From: Saprospiraceae bacterium
Lineage (GTDB): Bacteria; Bacteroidota; Bacteroidia; Chitinophagales; Saprospiraceae
DNA: 64,000 bases
Direction of reading: 5' to 3'
Assembly: GCA_020629715.1 (NCBI GenBank)
Contig: JAHDCU010000007.1
Location: 1-64,000 of the forward strand
Each line of letters begins with the position of its first letter. Position 1 is the first letter of the stretch. The translations under genes and the position numbers were made by a program. Below the pieces are notes generated by a model, which was given only the letters and a program-made list of their open reading frames with translations, had not been told where the DNA came from and did not search any database. Below are positions 53,399-62,080 of this stretch, one piece after another.

Positions 53399-55071
53399 AT
53401 TTTGATAAATTGCTTTGTATTTGTTCTACCCAATTCATCAAGTATTTTTACAATATATAGTCCGGGGCTTAGTTCAGCAACATTAAGACTAACTTGATTA
53501 GAATAATCGCTATTCCGTTTTTGGATTGATCTCCCGTAGAGATCATAAATCTCAATTTCCTTAATGAATCTATCCGTTACTATCTCTACATTTTCTCGAG
53601 CAGGGTTAGGCCTGATTATGAATTCTGCTTTATCTATTTGATGCCTATCTTCAGGATAAATCAAACGAATCAATCTTCTCGATTCACTATCCAATTTTGA
53701 AAGATCAAGAGTACCACCGAGCATTTCTATTTCTAGGAATTGCTCCTCTGCACCAATATCACGTTTCACTTTAGCATTTTCAGAAAATGTAAGACTCGTA
53801 CTAGGGTGTAATTGAACTCGCATATGTTTTGGAGCGTCTTTTAGATCTATCCGTTTCTTTAAAACAAACTTACTATCCATATATAGATTGCTACCCTGTC
53901 GTAAGATCAAATCTGCACTATTATCAAACATAAAAACTCCCAAGCCACTTGAACCAACAGAAACATCAGCATCATAATCTACTGTAAAAGTAGCTCCTTC
54001 TATGAAAGCAAGACAGCCTCTGTGTCCTGTAAAATTAACTCCTCCTCCTTTATGTAACCAATGAGTATTCCCCGCATTGATAAGATCTACAATATTACCA
54101 AAACATGCAAAACTCTCCGAAACCTCTATCGTCAAAGAATGACGAATACTGTCACTATCCTTGATGAGCCCTCCTCTCAGCATGGTGTAAGGCTGTATGT
54201 TAAGAGCTGATTCCTCCATATCTAAAATTAAATCCTGAGCTTCATCAATATTAGGCACTACCGTTGCTTCTACGTATCCAATATTATCCCAATCAGGATA
54301 GCTATCACCAGGATGTACAAATATGGCAGGGTAAAAATCTGAAATATCATAAATTGATAATTCATTATCACCAGCAAGTACTTGATCTTGATCATATTTC
54401 AATGAATCGATCAAGAAAAGATCTTCTGCAAACCAAGGAATACTAAAACCAACGCTAAACATTCTTAGCTCTGCTTCTTCTTCTGAAATATTTGAAAAAC
54501 TCAACTTTATAATGAATTCTCTAAGCCGATGATATTCCATCTTATCGGTTACATAACATACCGATCCACCGTAATATTCCGTATAAGGAAATTCTTCCAC
54601 TCTGGTCTTAATAGCGCTACCCGTAGCATCCGGTATTTCTGAAACAATAATAACACCTGCACATAGAGAATCAGCACCACAGTTAAGATTACTTTCTAGT
54701 CCTGATTGCATACTGAAGTATGAGTCAATTGAGTACAAAGAATTGTTATTCAATAATACCTCAAGCGAATCATGATAGATTTGACTTCGGATAAATATTG
54801 GTTTTTCTGAAGGAAATCCAGTGAGATCTAGATGTGCTATAAATGCATTTGGAGTGGTAATATTGAAGCAGTAGCTGCTATCTATAGGTCCATCATAATG
54901 ATTATTGGTGGTACTATAAATATCCCAACCCATCGCCGTGTTTGCATTCTGAGTACTATCATTAATGCACTGAGTTTCTACCAAATCCCTAAAGTTACCA
55001 CTAGGAAGTATCTGAGTAAACCCATTTATAACCACTAAAACAATAATTGCGAATAAATAATAATATCTCAT
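53395..55071 (-). CDS. Secreted hypothetical protein with T9SS sorting domain
   Basis: A 558-residue exported protein; start at ATG 55071 gives a signal peptide (about 1-20, ending INGFTQ). The body has no clear repeats but many acidic beta strands and a segment resembling a right-handed beta structure ('GVNFTGHRGCLAFIEGATFTV'). The C-terminus is a T9SS domain ('IRPNPARENVEIVTD', 'YDLYGRSIQKR', 'LSPGLYIVKILD'). An upstream in-frame ATG at 55140 would hide the signal peptide. Function unknown. Confidence 0.82.
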   Translation of the reverse strand: MRYYYLFAIIVLVVINGFTQILPSGNFRDLVETQCINDSTQNANTAMGWDIYSTTNNHYDGPIDSSYCFNITTPNAFIAHLDLTGFPSEKPIFIRSQIYHDSLEVLLNNNSLYSIDSYFSMQSGLESNLNCGADSLCAGVIIVSEIPDATGSAIKTRVEEFPYTEYYGGSVCYVTDKMEYHRLREFIIKLSFSNISEEEAELRMFSVGFSIPWFAEDLFLIDSLKYDQDQVLAGDNELSIYDISDFYPAIFVHPGDSYPDWDNIGYVEATVVPNIDEAQDLILDMEESALNIQPYTMLRGGLIKDSDSIRHSLTIEVSESFACFGNIVDLINAGNTHWLHKGGGVNFTGHRGCLAFIEGATFTVDYDADVSVGSSGLGVFMFDNSADLILRQGSNLYMDSKFVLKKRIDLKDAPKHMRVQLHPSTSLTFSENAKVKRDIGAEEQFLEIEMLGGTLDLSKLDSESRRLIRLIYPEDRHQIDKAEFIIRPNPARENVEIVTDRFIKEIEIYDLYGRSIQKRNSDYSNQVSLNVAELSPGLYIVKILDELGRTNTKQFIKI

Positions 55072-55187
55072 AACGAACAATTTTTCTATAAGATACAAGT
55101 ACTGCAGTACAAAGACAACAAAACTCAATAATACTGTCACATAGTCGCAAGTTCGCGAACTCTCGAAATCGCAAACTCGATTATTCC

Positions 55188-55601
55188 CTAATGAGGTAGA
55201 CGATCCCGTAATACACCATAGATAAATGTACCCAACACTGCAGCCAATAGCACAACTATGAAGCTCATATAGCCATTACCAATCAAGGTAAATATAGGTC
55301 CTGGGCAAGCACCCGTCAATGCCCAACCTAAACCAAAAAATGTACCTCCAAGGATATACCTCCAAAAGTTTTTAGCTTTATCGGGTTGGTTGATTAAATC
55401 GCCATCTACGTTTTTCCATTTTAGCCTTTTTGCCAGAAAAAGCAGTAGAACACCTGTCGCCAGCGCCGAACCAATCACTCCGTACATATGGAAACTATCG
55501 AAACGAAACATCTCCTGTATTCGATACCAAGAGATCACCTCTGACTTGGTCATGATGATGCCGAAAAAGATTCCTAAGATTAAAAATATCAGCTTTCTCA
55601 T
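55188..55601 (-). CDS. DUF6691/YeeE-type half-permease
   Basis: A 137-residue membrane protein, four segments, with the conserved Cys in 'GWALTGACPGPIF'. It matches the C-terminal half of the YeeE/YedE sulfur-compound transporters (DUF6691) and works with the next gene upstream as a split transporter. Last gene of the sulfur operon. Confidence 0.88.
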   Translation of the reverse strand: MRKLIFLILGIFFGIIMTKSEVISWYRIQEMFRFDSFHMYGVIGSALATGVLLLFLAKRLKWKNVDGDLINQPDKAKNFWRYILGGTFFGLGWALTGACPGPIFTLIGNGYMSFIVVLLAAVLGTFIYGVLRDRLPH

Positions 55602-55604
55602 GAT

Positions 55605-56162
55605 CTAAAATATGATTGGGTACAATAAATGAGTCATCACCAGTCCGCCTATGAAGAAACCTATCACGGCGATTAAGGATGGCAGTTGAAGATTGGATAA
55701 GCCTGTAATCGCATGGCCAGAGGTACATCCACCCGCCCATCGAGTTCCGAATCCAATGAGCAATCCTCCGATAATCAATAGCGACAATGATTTGGGGTTC
55801 GTTATGGCACTTGTAGAAAACAGTTGATCTGGCGCTAGCCCATCTATTGAGCTAAATCCCAGAGCTGATAAACTATCTTGAGTTGCTTCTGATAATATCA
55901 CTGGAGCTGTACCGTCAAGATAAAGAGCGGCTATGGCACCTCCAATGATACCTCCCGCTACAAAAACCATATTCCAGAGCTGCGCTTTCCAATCGAAATC
56001 AAAAAAAGCAACTCGCTTGCCTGCTCCCATGACACTACACATCGTACGTAGGGTACTAGATACACCAAAGGTCTTTCCCAAGTATATAAGCAAAAACATA
56101 TTGAAGCCGATGAGTGGCCCCGCTACATACCATGGCCATGGCTGTGATATAAAATCTATCAT
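55605..56162 (-). CDS. YeeE/YedE-type half-permease
   Basis: A 185-residue membrane protein matching the N-terminal part of YeeE/YedE proteins, which import thiosulfate or related sulfane sulfur. The conserved Cys motif is 'RWAGGCTSGHAITG'. It is encoded 3 nt from its partner half-permease and 6 nt after the dioxygenase gene, so translated from one transcript. The exact substrate is unknown. Confidence 0.9.
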   Translation of the reverse strand: MIDFISQPWPWYVAGPLIGFNMFLLIYLGKTFGVSSTLRTMCSVMGAGKRVAFFDFDWKAQLWNMVFVAGGIIGGAIAALYLDGTAPVILSEATQDSLSALGFSSIDGLAPDQLFSTSAITNPKSLSLLIIGGLLIGFGTRWAGGCTSGHAITGLSNLQLPSLIAVIGFFIGGLVMTHLLYPIIF

Positions 56163-56168
56163 TTTATA

Positions 56169-57587
56169 TTATTTAGACAGTGAGCAAGGAGATACTCCTT
56201 CTGTGATATCAATTTTATCTTCCTTCTTGATAGCTCCAAATCCACCCTTGATATCTACCACCTTATGAATACCGTGTTGTTTAAGGATACTTGAGTATAT
56301 CATCGATCTGTATCCACCAGCACAATGAATGAGGTAATTTTGTTTTGGGTTGAGACTATGTACATGATCGTAGATGAAATCGAGGGGTTTGTTTTCGGAA
56401 TCTTCTAATCTTGCGGTCTCGTACTCACCAGGTTTTCTGACATCTAGTGTTTTGTATGTTGAGAGCAATCTCCGATCTGCAAATTCTGCAGGATTTATAG
56501 ACTCGATAGTCTCTACTGGTTTATTGGCATCTTTCCAACTCGCAAAACCACCATCTAGACATCCCAATACCTGATCAAATCCTACTCTTGCTAATCTAGT
56601 GACCGCCTCTTCTTCTTTACCTTGATCGGTTACCAATACCATTTTTTGCTTGACATCAGCAATCAAAGCACCTACCCAAGGTGCAAATGTACCTCCCAGC
56701 CCTATGAATAGAGAATTAGGTATAAAGCCGTCCTTAAATTCTTGTTGGTGCCTAGTATCCAAGATCAATACATCATCCTGCTTTGACAGTCGTTCAAATT
56801 CATCGATATCTATTCTAGAAGTACCGCGATGAATTATCTGATCAAAACTCTGATCTACACCCGTTTTATTGATCGATGCATTCAATGCAAAATAAGCAGG
56901 TGGAGGCATGATGCCGTCTAGCACAGATTCTACAAATTGTGCTTTACTCAGCTCTACATTGAGAGCATAATTGCGCTGCAACTGATTTTGTAACGTATCG
57001 AACGTCTCTTTGCTCATACTCTTGCCACAAGCAGATCCTGCGCCATGTGCTGGGTATATGATCGTATCTTTGGGTAGAGTCATGATTTTAGATCGTAGGC
57101 TATCGTATAGCATGGCGGCAAGATCTTCCTTAGTGAGACCATTATTGATTGCAAGATCAGGTCGCCCCACATCTCCTATAAATAAAGTATCACCTGTAAA
57201 TACACAATGCTCCTTGTCATTTTCATCCAATAGCAAATAGCAACTCGACTCTAGTGTATGTCCTGGAGTATGCAATACCTTGATCTTCAATTTTCCTAGC
57301 TTCAGCATCTCTCCGTCCTCCGCATTGTAGACAGCATAATCCGTATTTGCATTTGGTCCATACACGATCTCAGCGCCTGTCTTTTGAGCAAGATCCACAT
57401 GACCTGAGACAAAATCTGCATGAAAATGCGTCTCAAAAATGTATTTGAGCTTTACTCCATTCTCTTGGATGAGGTCTATATATGGTTGAGTTTCTCTCAG
57501 CGGATCGATGATCGCAGCTTCTCCATCAGATTCGATATAGTAGGCAGCTTCTGCTAAGCACTTGGTATATAATTGCTTGATTATCAT
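56169..57587 (-). CDS. Persulfide dioxygenase-rhodanese fusion (ETHE1-like, BlH-type)
   Basis: A 472-residue cytoplasmic enzyme: metallo-beta-lactamase domain (about 1-250) with 'ETHFHADFVSGH' (H54, H56, D58, H63), the persulfide-dioxygenase layout, then two rhodanese domains (about 260-360 and 370-465). The second has the active cysteine in 'HCAGGYRS'; the first has 'VTDQGKEEEA' there and lacks it. It oxidises glutathione-type persulfide to sulfite and moves sulfane sulfur, detoxifying sulfide. Its stop-start overlaps the TauE gene by 4 nt, in an ArsR-led operon. Confidence 0.92.
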   Translation of the reverse strand: MIIKQLYTKCLAEAAYYIESDGEAAIIDPLRETQPYIDLIQENGVKLKYIFETHFHADFVSGHVDLAQKTGAEIVYGPNANTDYAVYNAEDGEMLKLGKLKIKVLHTPGHTLESSCYLLLDENDKEHCVFTGDTLFIGDVGRPDLAINNGLTKEDLAAMLYDSLRSKIMTLPKDTIIYPAHGAGSACGKSMSKETFDTLQNQLQRNYALNVELSKAQFVESVLDGIMPPPAYFALNASINKTGVDQSFDQIIHRGTSRIDIDEFERLSKQDDVLILDTRHQQEFKDGFIPNSLFIGLGGTFAPWVGALIADVKQKMVLVTDQGKEEEAVTRLARVGFDQVLGCLDGGFASWKDANKPVETIESINPAEFADRRLLSTYKTLDVRKPGEYETARLEDSENKPLDFIYDHVHSLNPKQNYLIHCAGGYRSMIYSSILKQHGIHKVVDIKGGFGAIKKEDKIDITEGVSPCSLSK

Positions 57588-58405
57588 GCGATTATTTTTC
57601 TTTTCTTAACGAATACTTCTTTGATTGTCATCGCAATAGCAAGTACGATCAGAAAAACTCCAAAGAGTTGTTTTAGGTTTTGGCTAGCAGTCTTTTTTGA
57701 TAATTGATCGCCAATATACAATCCTATGATGGACAATCCTGTGAAGATAAGTAAGAAATTCCACTCAATAAATTGACCCGTCTGAATATCTCCAACAAAA
57801 CCAACCAATGATTTTATAGCTATAATTATGAGGCTCGTACCTATTGCCGTTTTCATATCCATCCCCATCGAAAGTACTAAAATTGGAATGATCATAAAAC
57901 CACCTCCCGCTCCAACTAAGCCCGTCAATAGACCAAGTACAAGGCCCTCTACAATGATGATAAAAATTCCATTCGTGGTATTGAGTGCAGATTTAAATCC
58001 ATCACGATACTGACCCGATCGTAACATACTGATACCTGCCACTACCATCAATATAGCGAAGAGTACCAAAATCGCATTTTCCTTGAGCATAGATATCCCT
58101 AAGATTTCAAATTGCTCAGGAATACTCGGCAAGACCCACCGACGAGTGCAGTATACGGAGATCAACGAAGGAATCGAAAATAATACTGCAATCCTGACAT
58201 CGGCCTCTGATCTAATCATCTTTCTGATAGCTCCAATAAATGCAGTAGCTCCGACCACAAACAATGAATAAGCCGTCGAAAGTACTGGATCTACCGCAAA
58301 GAGGTATACCAATACTGGCACCGTCAAAATAGAGCCTCCGCCACCCAAAAAGCCCAAGGTCAACCCGACCGAGATAGCTCCAAGATATCCTAAAATATTT
58401 TCCAT
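57584..58405 (-). CDS. TauE/SafE-family sulfite/sulfonate exporter
   Basis: A 273-residue membrane protein, about eight segments, with the family's internal repeats 'GLTLGFLGGGGSILTVPVL' and 'GLLTGLVGAGGGFMIIPIL'. It likely exports sulfite produced by the persulfide dioxygenase encoded next. Second gene of the operon, 1 nt after the ArsR gene. Confidence 0.92.
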   Translation of the reverse strand: MENILGYLGAISVGLTLGFLGGGGSILTVPVLVYLFAVDPVLSTAYSLFVVGATAFIGAIRKMIRSEADVRIAVLFSIPSLISVYCTRRWVLPSIPEQFEILGISMLKENAILVLFAILMVVAGISMLRSGQYRDGFKSALNTTNGIFIIIVEGLVLGLLTGLVGAGGGFMIIPILVLSMGMDMKTAIGTSLIIIAIKSLVGFVGDIQTGQFIEWNFLLIFTGLSIIGLYIGDQLSKKTASQNLKQLFGVFLIVLAIAMTIKEVFVKKRKIIA

Positions 58406-58406
58406 A

Positions 58407-58682
58407 TTATATCAATTCACAGTTTTCCATACAATCAAATATTTTCAAAACTTGTCGATCTATTAAGCTATACAAAATGTACTTGCCTTGTTTTTCACTT
58501 TGCAAAATGCCCTTATCTTTCATCTTGGTTAAGTGATGCGATAGTAGCGATTGCTCTGCATTCTGCTCAAGCTTTTCAGAGAGCTCTTTTACAGAAATCG
58601 GCTCATGATGCTCCAATATCCTTAGGATTTCTAATCTTAAAGGATGAGCTATCGCTTTCAGTATATGAGCGACTTGCTCCAT
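58407..58682 (-). CDS. ArsR-family repressor of the sulfur operon
   Basis: A 91-residue winged-helix regulator ('HPLRLEILRILEHHEPISVKE', 'EQSLLSHHLTKMKDKGIL'). I place the start at ATG 58682 rather than 58712, because a -7 box at 58717-58724 would put the transcription start at or after the upstream ATG. The only cysteines are near the C-terminus ('IFDCMENCELI'). BigR/SqrR persulfide sensors use one N-terminal and one C-terminal Cys, so sensing here may differ. Leads the TauE-PDO-YeeE operon and probably represses it. Confidence 0.88.
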   Translation of the reverse strand: MEQVAHILKAIAHPLRLEILRILEHHEPISVKELSEKLEQNAEQSLLSHHLTKMKDKGILQSEKQGKYILYSLIDRQVLKIFDCMENCELI

Positions 58683-58716
58683 CGCCTTGACATTAATCAC
58701 TGTACCAATCATAAAA

Positions 58717-58744
58717 CAAATATATGAACATATGTTGGTATGTT
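58717..58744 (-). promoter_or_regulatory. Promoter -7 box and palindromic ArsR operator
   Basis: On the minus strand TATATTTG (58717-58724) is the -7 box. Immediately upstream lies the perfect palindrome AACATATGTT (58727-58736), and a partial repeat TATGTT follows at 58739-58744. Placement between -33 and -7 suits a repressor site. Confidence 0.55.
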
Positions 58745-59130
58745 GTAATATATTTCATCTAAGTTGTCGTAAAACCACATATATAATCCCTTTTCATGCC
58801 GACTTTATGGAGACATCTTTTAAAATGGAAACATAATCCTTTCCAATAAAATAGGGCTATAAAAGGTTGAAACCTATACCGAAATTTAAAAGATTTCTCA
58901 GCTTCGTTCGAAATGAAAAAATAGTTTAACTGAGACAAACAACGCTAGAAACGAAAGGGTATAGTCTAAGGTGCTACAATTAGTTAAGCACTCTTTGTAT
59001 GAACTTCTTCATTCTTAAAGCCTTTATCGCGGCTCAATAAGTGTTTATTCATATCTTTCAGAAGTTTGTAATATGGTGAAAGGGATGATCTCAGTAAGAA
59101 AATGGTGAAATCGAACAAAAATTAGACTTT
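58745..59130. other. Long intergenic region with one copy of a 51-bp repeat
   Basis: About 390 bases upstream of the ArsR-led operon and the GTG-started hypothetical gene. It holds no coding frame I trust. The only structured element is the 51-bp repeat at 58888-58938, described separately. Confidence 0.5.
58888..58938 (+). repeat. Intergenic repeat, copy 1
   Basis: 51 bp from AAAAGATTTCTC to GAGACAA, 46/51 identical to 60538-60588 in the same orientation. It contains TTCGTTCGAA and short inverted arms (CTCAGCTT near the start, AACTGAG near the end), like the REP-type repeats seen between genes in many Bacteroidota. Confidence 0.7.
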
Positions 59131-59355
59131 GTGGAGCTTACAGCATACAGGGTAAGACAAGATCTGGCAGGGTGGAAAAACTCTTTTAGAAATCTTTATA
59201 AAAATATGGATGAAACATCATTGCAAGTTTGGATTAATGCGAACCCCACTCATTTTGGACAATATAGCGACGCAGGAGATTTACAAGCTGCCTTGAACAA
59301 TACGTCAAATCCACCTTCCAATTTGGATGAATTATTTGATTTTATAAAAAACTAG
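59131..59355 (+). CDS. Hypothetical protein, first gene of a two-gene cassette
   Basis: A 74-residue soluble protein starting at GTG 59131 and ending 2 nt before the next ATG. It shows a helical opening and a hydrophilic end ('SNPPSNLDELFDFIKN'). No family recognised. The close spacing shows co-expression with the PQQ-like propeller gene. Both sit between direct copies of an intergenic repeat. Confidence 0.55.
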   Translation: MELTAYRVRQDLAGWKNSFRNLYKNMDETSLQVWINANPTHFGQYSDAGDLQAALNNTSNPPSNLDELFDFIKN

Positions 59356-59357
59356 GA

Positions 59358-60386
59358 ATGAACTGGTATAGTGCAGGGAAAATAAAAGATTCAAGTTTTT
59401 TGAAGACCACAAAAAACTATTCTTTAACTATAAACAAAGAATATATTAAACTAGGCTTGATCAAGGGTAAATGCCTAGAGCAAGAAATAAATATTTCAGA
59501 AATTTCAGTGGATGGTTCGAGGTTTATTAGAATAGACAAATTTGGCAACTCGCTTTATCTAAATATTAGGAATAAGTTAAATGGCGCAGAAATATGGAAA
59601 TTTATGGAAGATGTCAATGAACTAAATAAAGTTCATGAGAGTAGTGCTATTCCGGGAAAAGTCTCTGATAATAACTTTGTAGTTCTTAAATTAAATAGTC
59701 AAGATTTCATCGGATACGGTGTCTATAGTCTCATAGATAGGGAGTTTTTATTCGAAAGAAGAGAATCAGTCACAAAAGTACATTTAAGTAACGAAATTCT
59801 ATTTTCTGTTGAAATCGAAGGGTTTAATCCAACGCAATATGCCCTTGTTGCGCTTGATATTTATACTGGAGCCGTCCTATGGAAAGTTAAACTAAGAGAC
59901 AATCACGATGAAATAATAGGAGTTCACAAGGACAAACTTCTTTGCAATATATCAGGTAAAGGATGTGCGATCAATCTGAATACAGGTCAAATCATTTGGC
60001 AGCTTGGTCTTGGTATAAGATGCGTTGATCACTCACAACAATTAGCTATTCAATACGGATCTCAAGGTTACAATGAATTTAATCTAAGTACAGGACAAAT
60101 CCATCAAAGTGGTGAATACAAGAATAAGATTGATATTTATACATTCTTAGGGAATCCCGTAGCTCCTATTCTTTACAACGACTTTTTGATATCCCCATCA
60201 AGGACGATGAAGCGAAAAGGAGAAGGCTGCGGCATAGGTTTTTTAAATAGAAAAACTTTGACCTGGGATTATGTAATACCACTAGAATATCCTGTAAAAC
60301 CCACTAATAGCTTTTACATGGAAAATGATCTTCTATATGCTTTAGACATGAATGATACACTTCACATTTTTGAAAGAGAAAGATAA
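59358..60386 (+). CDS. PQQ-repeat/beta-propeller-like hypothetical protein
   Basis: A 342-residue soluble protein without signal peptide. Motifs such as 'ALDIYTGAVLWKVKL', 'GCAINLNTGQIIWQLG' and 'LLYALDMNDTLHIFE' are the blades of PQQ-type propellers, which here lack a known enzyme fused to them. It begins 2 nt after the 74-residue gene. Intracellular localisation is unusual for this fold. Function unknown. Confidence 0.65.
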   Translation: MNWYSAGKIKDSSFLKTTKNYSLTINKEYIKLGLIKGKCLEQEINISEISVDGSRFIRIDKFGNSLYLNIRNKLNGAEIWKFMEDVNELNKVHESSAIPGKVSDNNFVVLKLNSQDFIGYGVYSLIDREFLFERRESVTKVHLSNEILFSVEIEGFNPTQYALVALDIYTGAVLWKVKLRDNHDEIIGVHKDKLLCNISGKGCAINLNTGQIIWQLGLGIRCVDHSQQLAIQYGSQGYNEFNLSTGQIHQSGEYKNKIDIYTFLGNPVAPILYNDFLISPSRTMKRKGEGCGIGFLNRKTLTWDYVIPLEYPVKPTNSFYMENDLLYALDMNDTLHIFERER

Positions 60387-60537
60387 AGTTAACGCCCTGT
60401 TCGTGTCGACCTTGCTTGCTTTACTCAGAAGCGGGTGGGCCTGTGTCGCCTTGGCGTGGAAATCTTTTATTATGGGGAAATACAGTGTTATGCTTGACAA
60501 CAAGGGACATTGATATAAACACTCCACATTTTGACCT

Positions 60538-60588
60538 AAAAGATTTCTCAACTTCGTTCGAAATGAAAAAATAGTTAAGTCGAGACAA
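60538..60588 (+). repeat. Intergenic repeat, copy 2
   Basis: 51 bp, 46/51 identical to 58888-58938. A third, partial unit (TTCTCTCGAAATGAAAAA) follows at about 60590-60607, ending 6 bp before the mqnC stop. Confidence 0.7.
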
Positions 60589-60612
60589 GCTTCTCTCGAA
60601 ATGAAAAACTGC

Positions 60613-61767
60613 TTAATCCACAATCATAGTAGCATGATCCAACTCCTGCTGTTTCATGTTTTGTGGTAATTCACGATACTCATACTCTTGATTTCTCAAT
60701 TGTGGTGTATATCCCGCTTCACGTATAGCTTCTTGGATACCATCTGCTGTAAATCGGAATGCGGCACCTGCGGCAGAGACTACATTTTCTTCGATCATGA
60801 TACTACCGAAATCATTGGCACCTGCATGGAGACATACTTGTGCTACTTTCTTACCTACGGTCAACCAACTGGCTTGGATGTTCGTCACGTTAGGTAACAT
60901 GATGCGGCTCATGGCAATCATCCGTACATACTCATCGCCAGTACAAGTATTACGAGCACGTTTGATTTTTTTCAAAATCGTATCCTCATCCATAAATGGC
61001 CATGGGATAAATGCTAAAAAGCCATTGGCTCCCTCTGGTCTACGGTCATGTACTTCACGGAGTCTAACGAAATGCTCCATTCGCTCTTGATTGGTCTCGA
61101 TATGACCAAACATCATGGTAGCACTGGTCGTCAAACCTACTCGATGCGCCGCTTCCATTACATCGAGCCATTCTTGACCCCCACATTTCCCTTTGGAGAT
61201 CAATCGTCGTACTCGATCATTCAATATTTCGGCTCCAGCACCAGGCAGACTATCTAGCCCTGCATCGCTCAAAGCTTGTAGTACCTCTTCATGAGTGCTT
61301 TGCTCCAACTTAGTGATATGCGCTATCTCTGGTGGTCCAAGCGCATGTAGTTTGAGATTTGGGTATAGGGATTTTAACTCTTTGAAAAGACCCACATAAT
61401 AGTCAAGACTTAGATCAGGATGGTGGCCACCTTGTAACAAGAGTTGCTCTCCACCATACTCAAAGGTCTCTTCTATTTTCTTTTTAAACTGCTCTATCGT
61501 AGTGATATACGCCTCCTCATGTCCGGGTCTGCGGTAGAAATTGCAAAACTTACAATTGGCGATACAGACATTGGTGGTATTACTGTTACGATCTATGATC
61601 CAAGTCACAGTATTATTAGGTACGTGATATTGTCGTAGAGCGTTACCGACGTACATGAGATCAGAGGTACTCGCATTTTCAAACAAAAATACGCCCTCTT
61701 CTATACTCAGATATTCTCGATTCAATGCTCTACCTAAAAGCCCTTCGATGGTGGATTTTTCACTCAT
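60613..61767 (-). CDS. mqnC: Cyclic dehypoxanthinyl futalosine synthase
   Basis: A 384-residue radical SAM enzyme that cyclises dehypoxanthine futalosine in the futalosine route to menaquinone. The [4Fe-4S] motif is C68-x3-C72-x2-C75 ('VCIANCKFCNF'). Further blocks 'LLLQGGHHPDLSLDYY' and 'GAGAEILNDRVRR' fit MqnC rather than MqnE (aminofutalosine synthase), and the length is right. Other pathway genes are outside the window. Its presence rules in the futalosine pathway for this organism. Confidence 0.93.
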   Translation of the reverse strand: MSEKSTIEGLLGRALNREYLSIEEGVFLFENASTSDLMYVGNALRQYHVPNNTVTWIIDRNSNTTNVCIANCKFCNFYRRPGHEEAYITTIEQFKKKIEETFEYGGEQLLLQGGHHPDLSLDYYVGLFKELKSLYPNLKLHALGPPEIAHITKLEQSTHEEVLQALSDAGLDSLPGAGAEILNDRVRRLISKGKCGGQEWLDVMEAAHRVGLTTSATMMFGHIETNQERMEHFVRLREVHDRRPEGANGFLAFIPWPFMDEDTILKKIKRARNTCTGDEYVRMIAMSRIMLPNVTNIQASWLTVGKKVAQVCLHAGANDFGSIMIEENVVSAAGAAFRFTADGIQEAIREAGYTPQLRNQEYEYRELPQNMKQQELDHATMIVD

Positions 61768-61779
61768 AATTACTTATTA

Positions 61780-61787
61780 CAAAAGTA
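61780..61787 (-). promoter_or_regulatory. -7 box of mqnC
   Basis: On the minus strand TACTTTTG matches TAnnTTTG, ending 12 nt before the mqnC ATG, so the leader is very short. The -33 element is weak. Confidence 0.4.
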
Positions 61788-61844
61788 ACACTCTAGTACG
61801 TATTCAGTTGAACATATGGCCTACTCTTTCATACCACATCAAAA

Positions 61845-61859
61845 CCCTCATGATGAGGG
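61845..61859. other. Palindrome in the mqnC/rimP divergent region
   Basis: CCCTCAT-G-ATGAGGG, perfect 7-bp arms, in a 313-bp gap that otherwise holds only promoter elements and the rimP leader. No T-tract on plus and only four T on minus, so a regulatory site is more likely than a terminator. Confidence 0.35.
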
Positions 61860-62006
61860 CCTCACCAACATTCATTAAAATCTTTGCTTACTTATTATCT
61901 GTTATGAACTCGGTAGTTTCCCCTTAGTTTGACTTTCAGAAAAAATGAGCTTCAATCCCCGTAGCTCTTATATGACCATCATAGTACTAGTCCGATAATT
62001 TTTGCT

Positions 62007-62014
62007 TATATTTG
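62007..62014 (+). promoter_or_regulatory. -7 box of the rimP-nusA-infB operon
   Basis: TATATTTG, a full match to TAnnTTTG, 66 nt before the rimP start, leaving a leader that includes the hairpin at 62032-62049. Confidence 0.5.
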
Positions 62015-62031
62015 CGGCGAACTTGATAGAG

Positions 62032-62056
62032 AGGGAGCATTTGTTCCCTTTTTTTA
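62032..62056 (+). promoter_or_regulatory. Terminator-like hairpin (attenuator) in the rimP leader
   Basis: AGGGAGC (62032-62038) and GTTCCCT (62043-62049) form a 7-bp stem around ATTT, with T continuing through 62055. It lies between the promoter and the TTG start of rimP, the place of an attenuator. NusA, encoded in the operon, acts at such hairpins. Confidence 0.6.
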
Positions 62057-62080
62057 TTGGTATAAATCTATATAAAAACA

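Noticed and set aside
58407-58712. ArsR start at ATG 58712
   Set aside because: It lies only 4 nt past the -7 box, so the transcript would start at or after it; Met11 (58682) fits family N-termini better.
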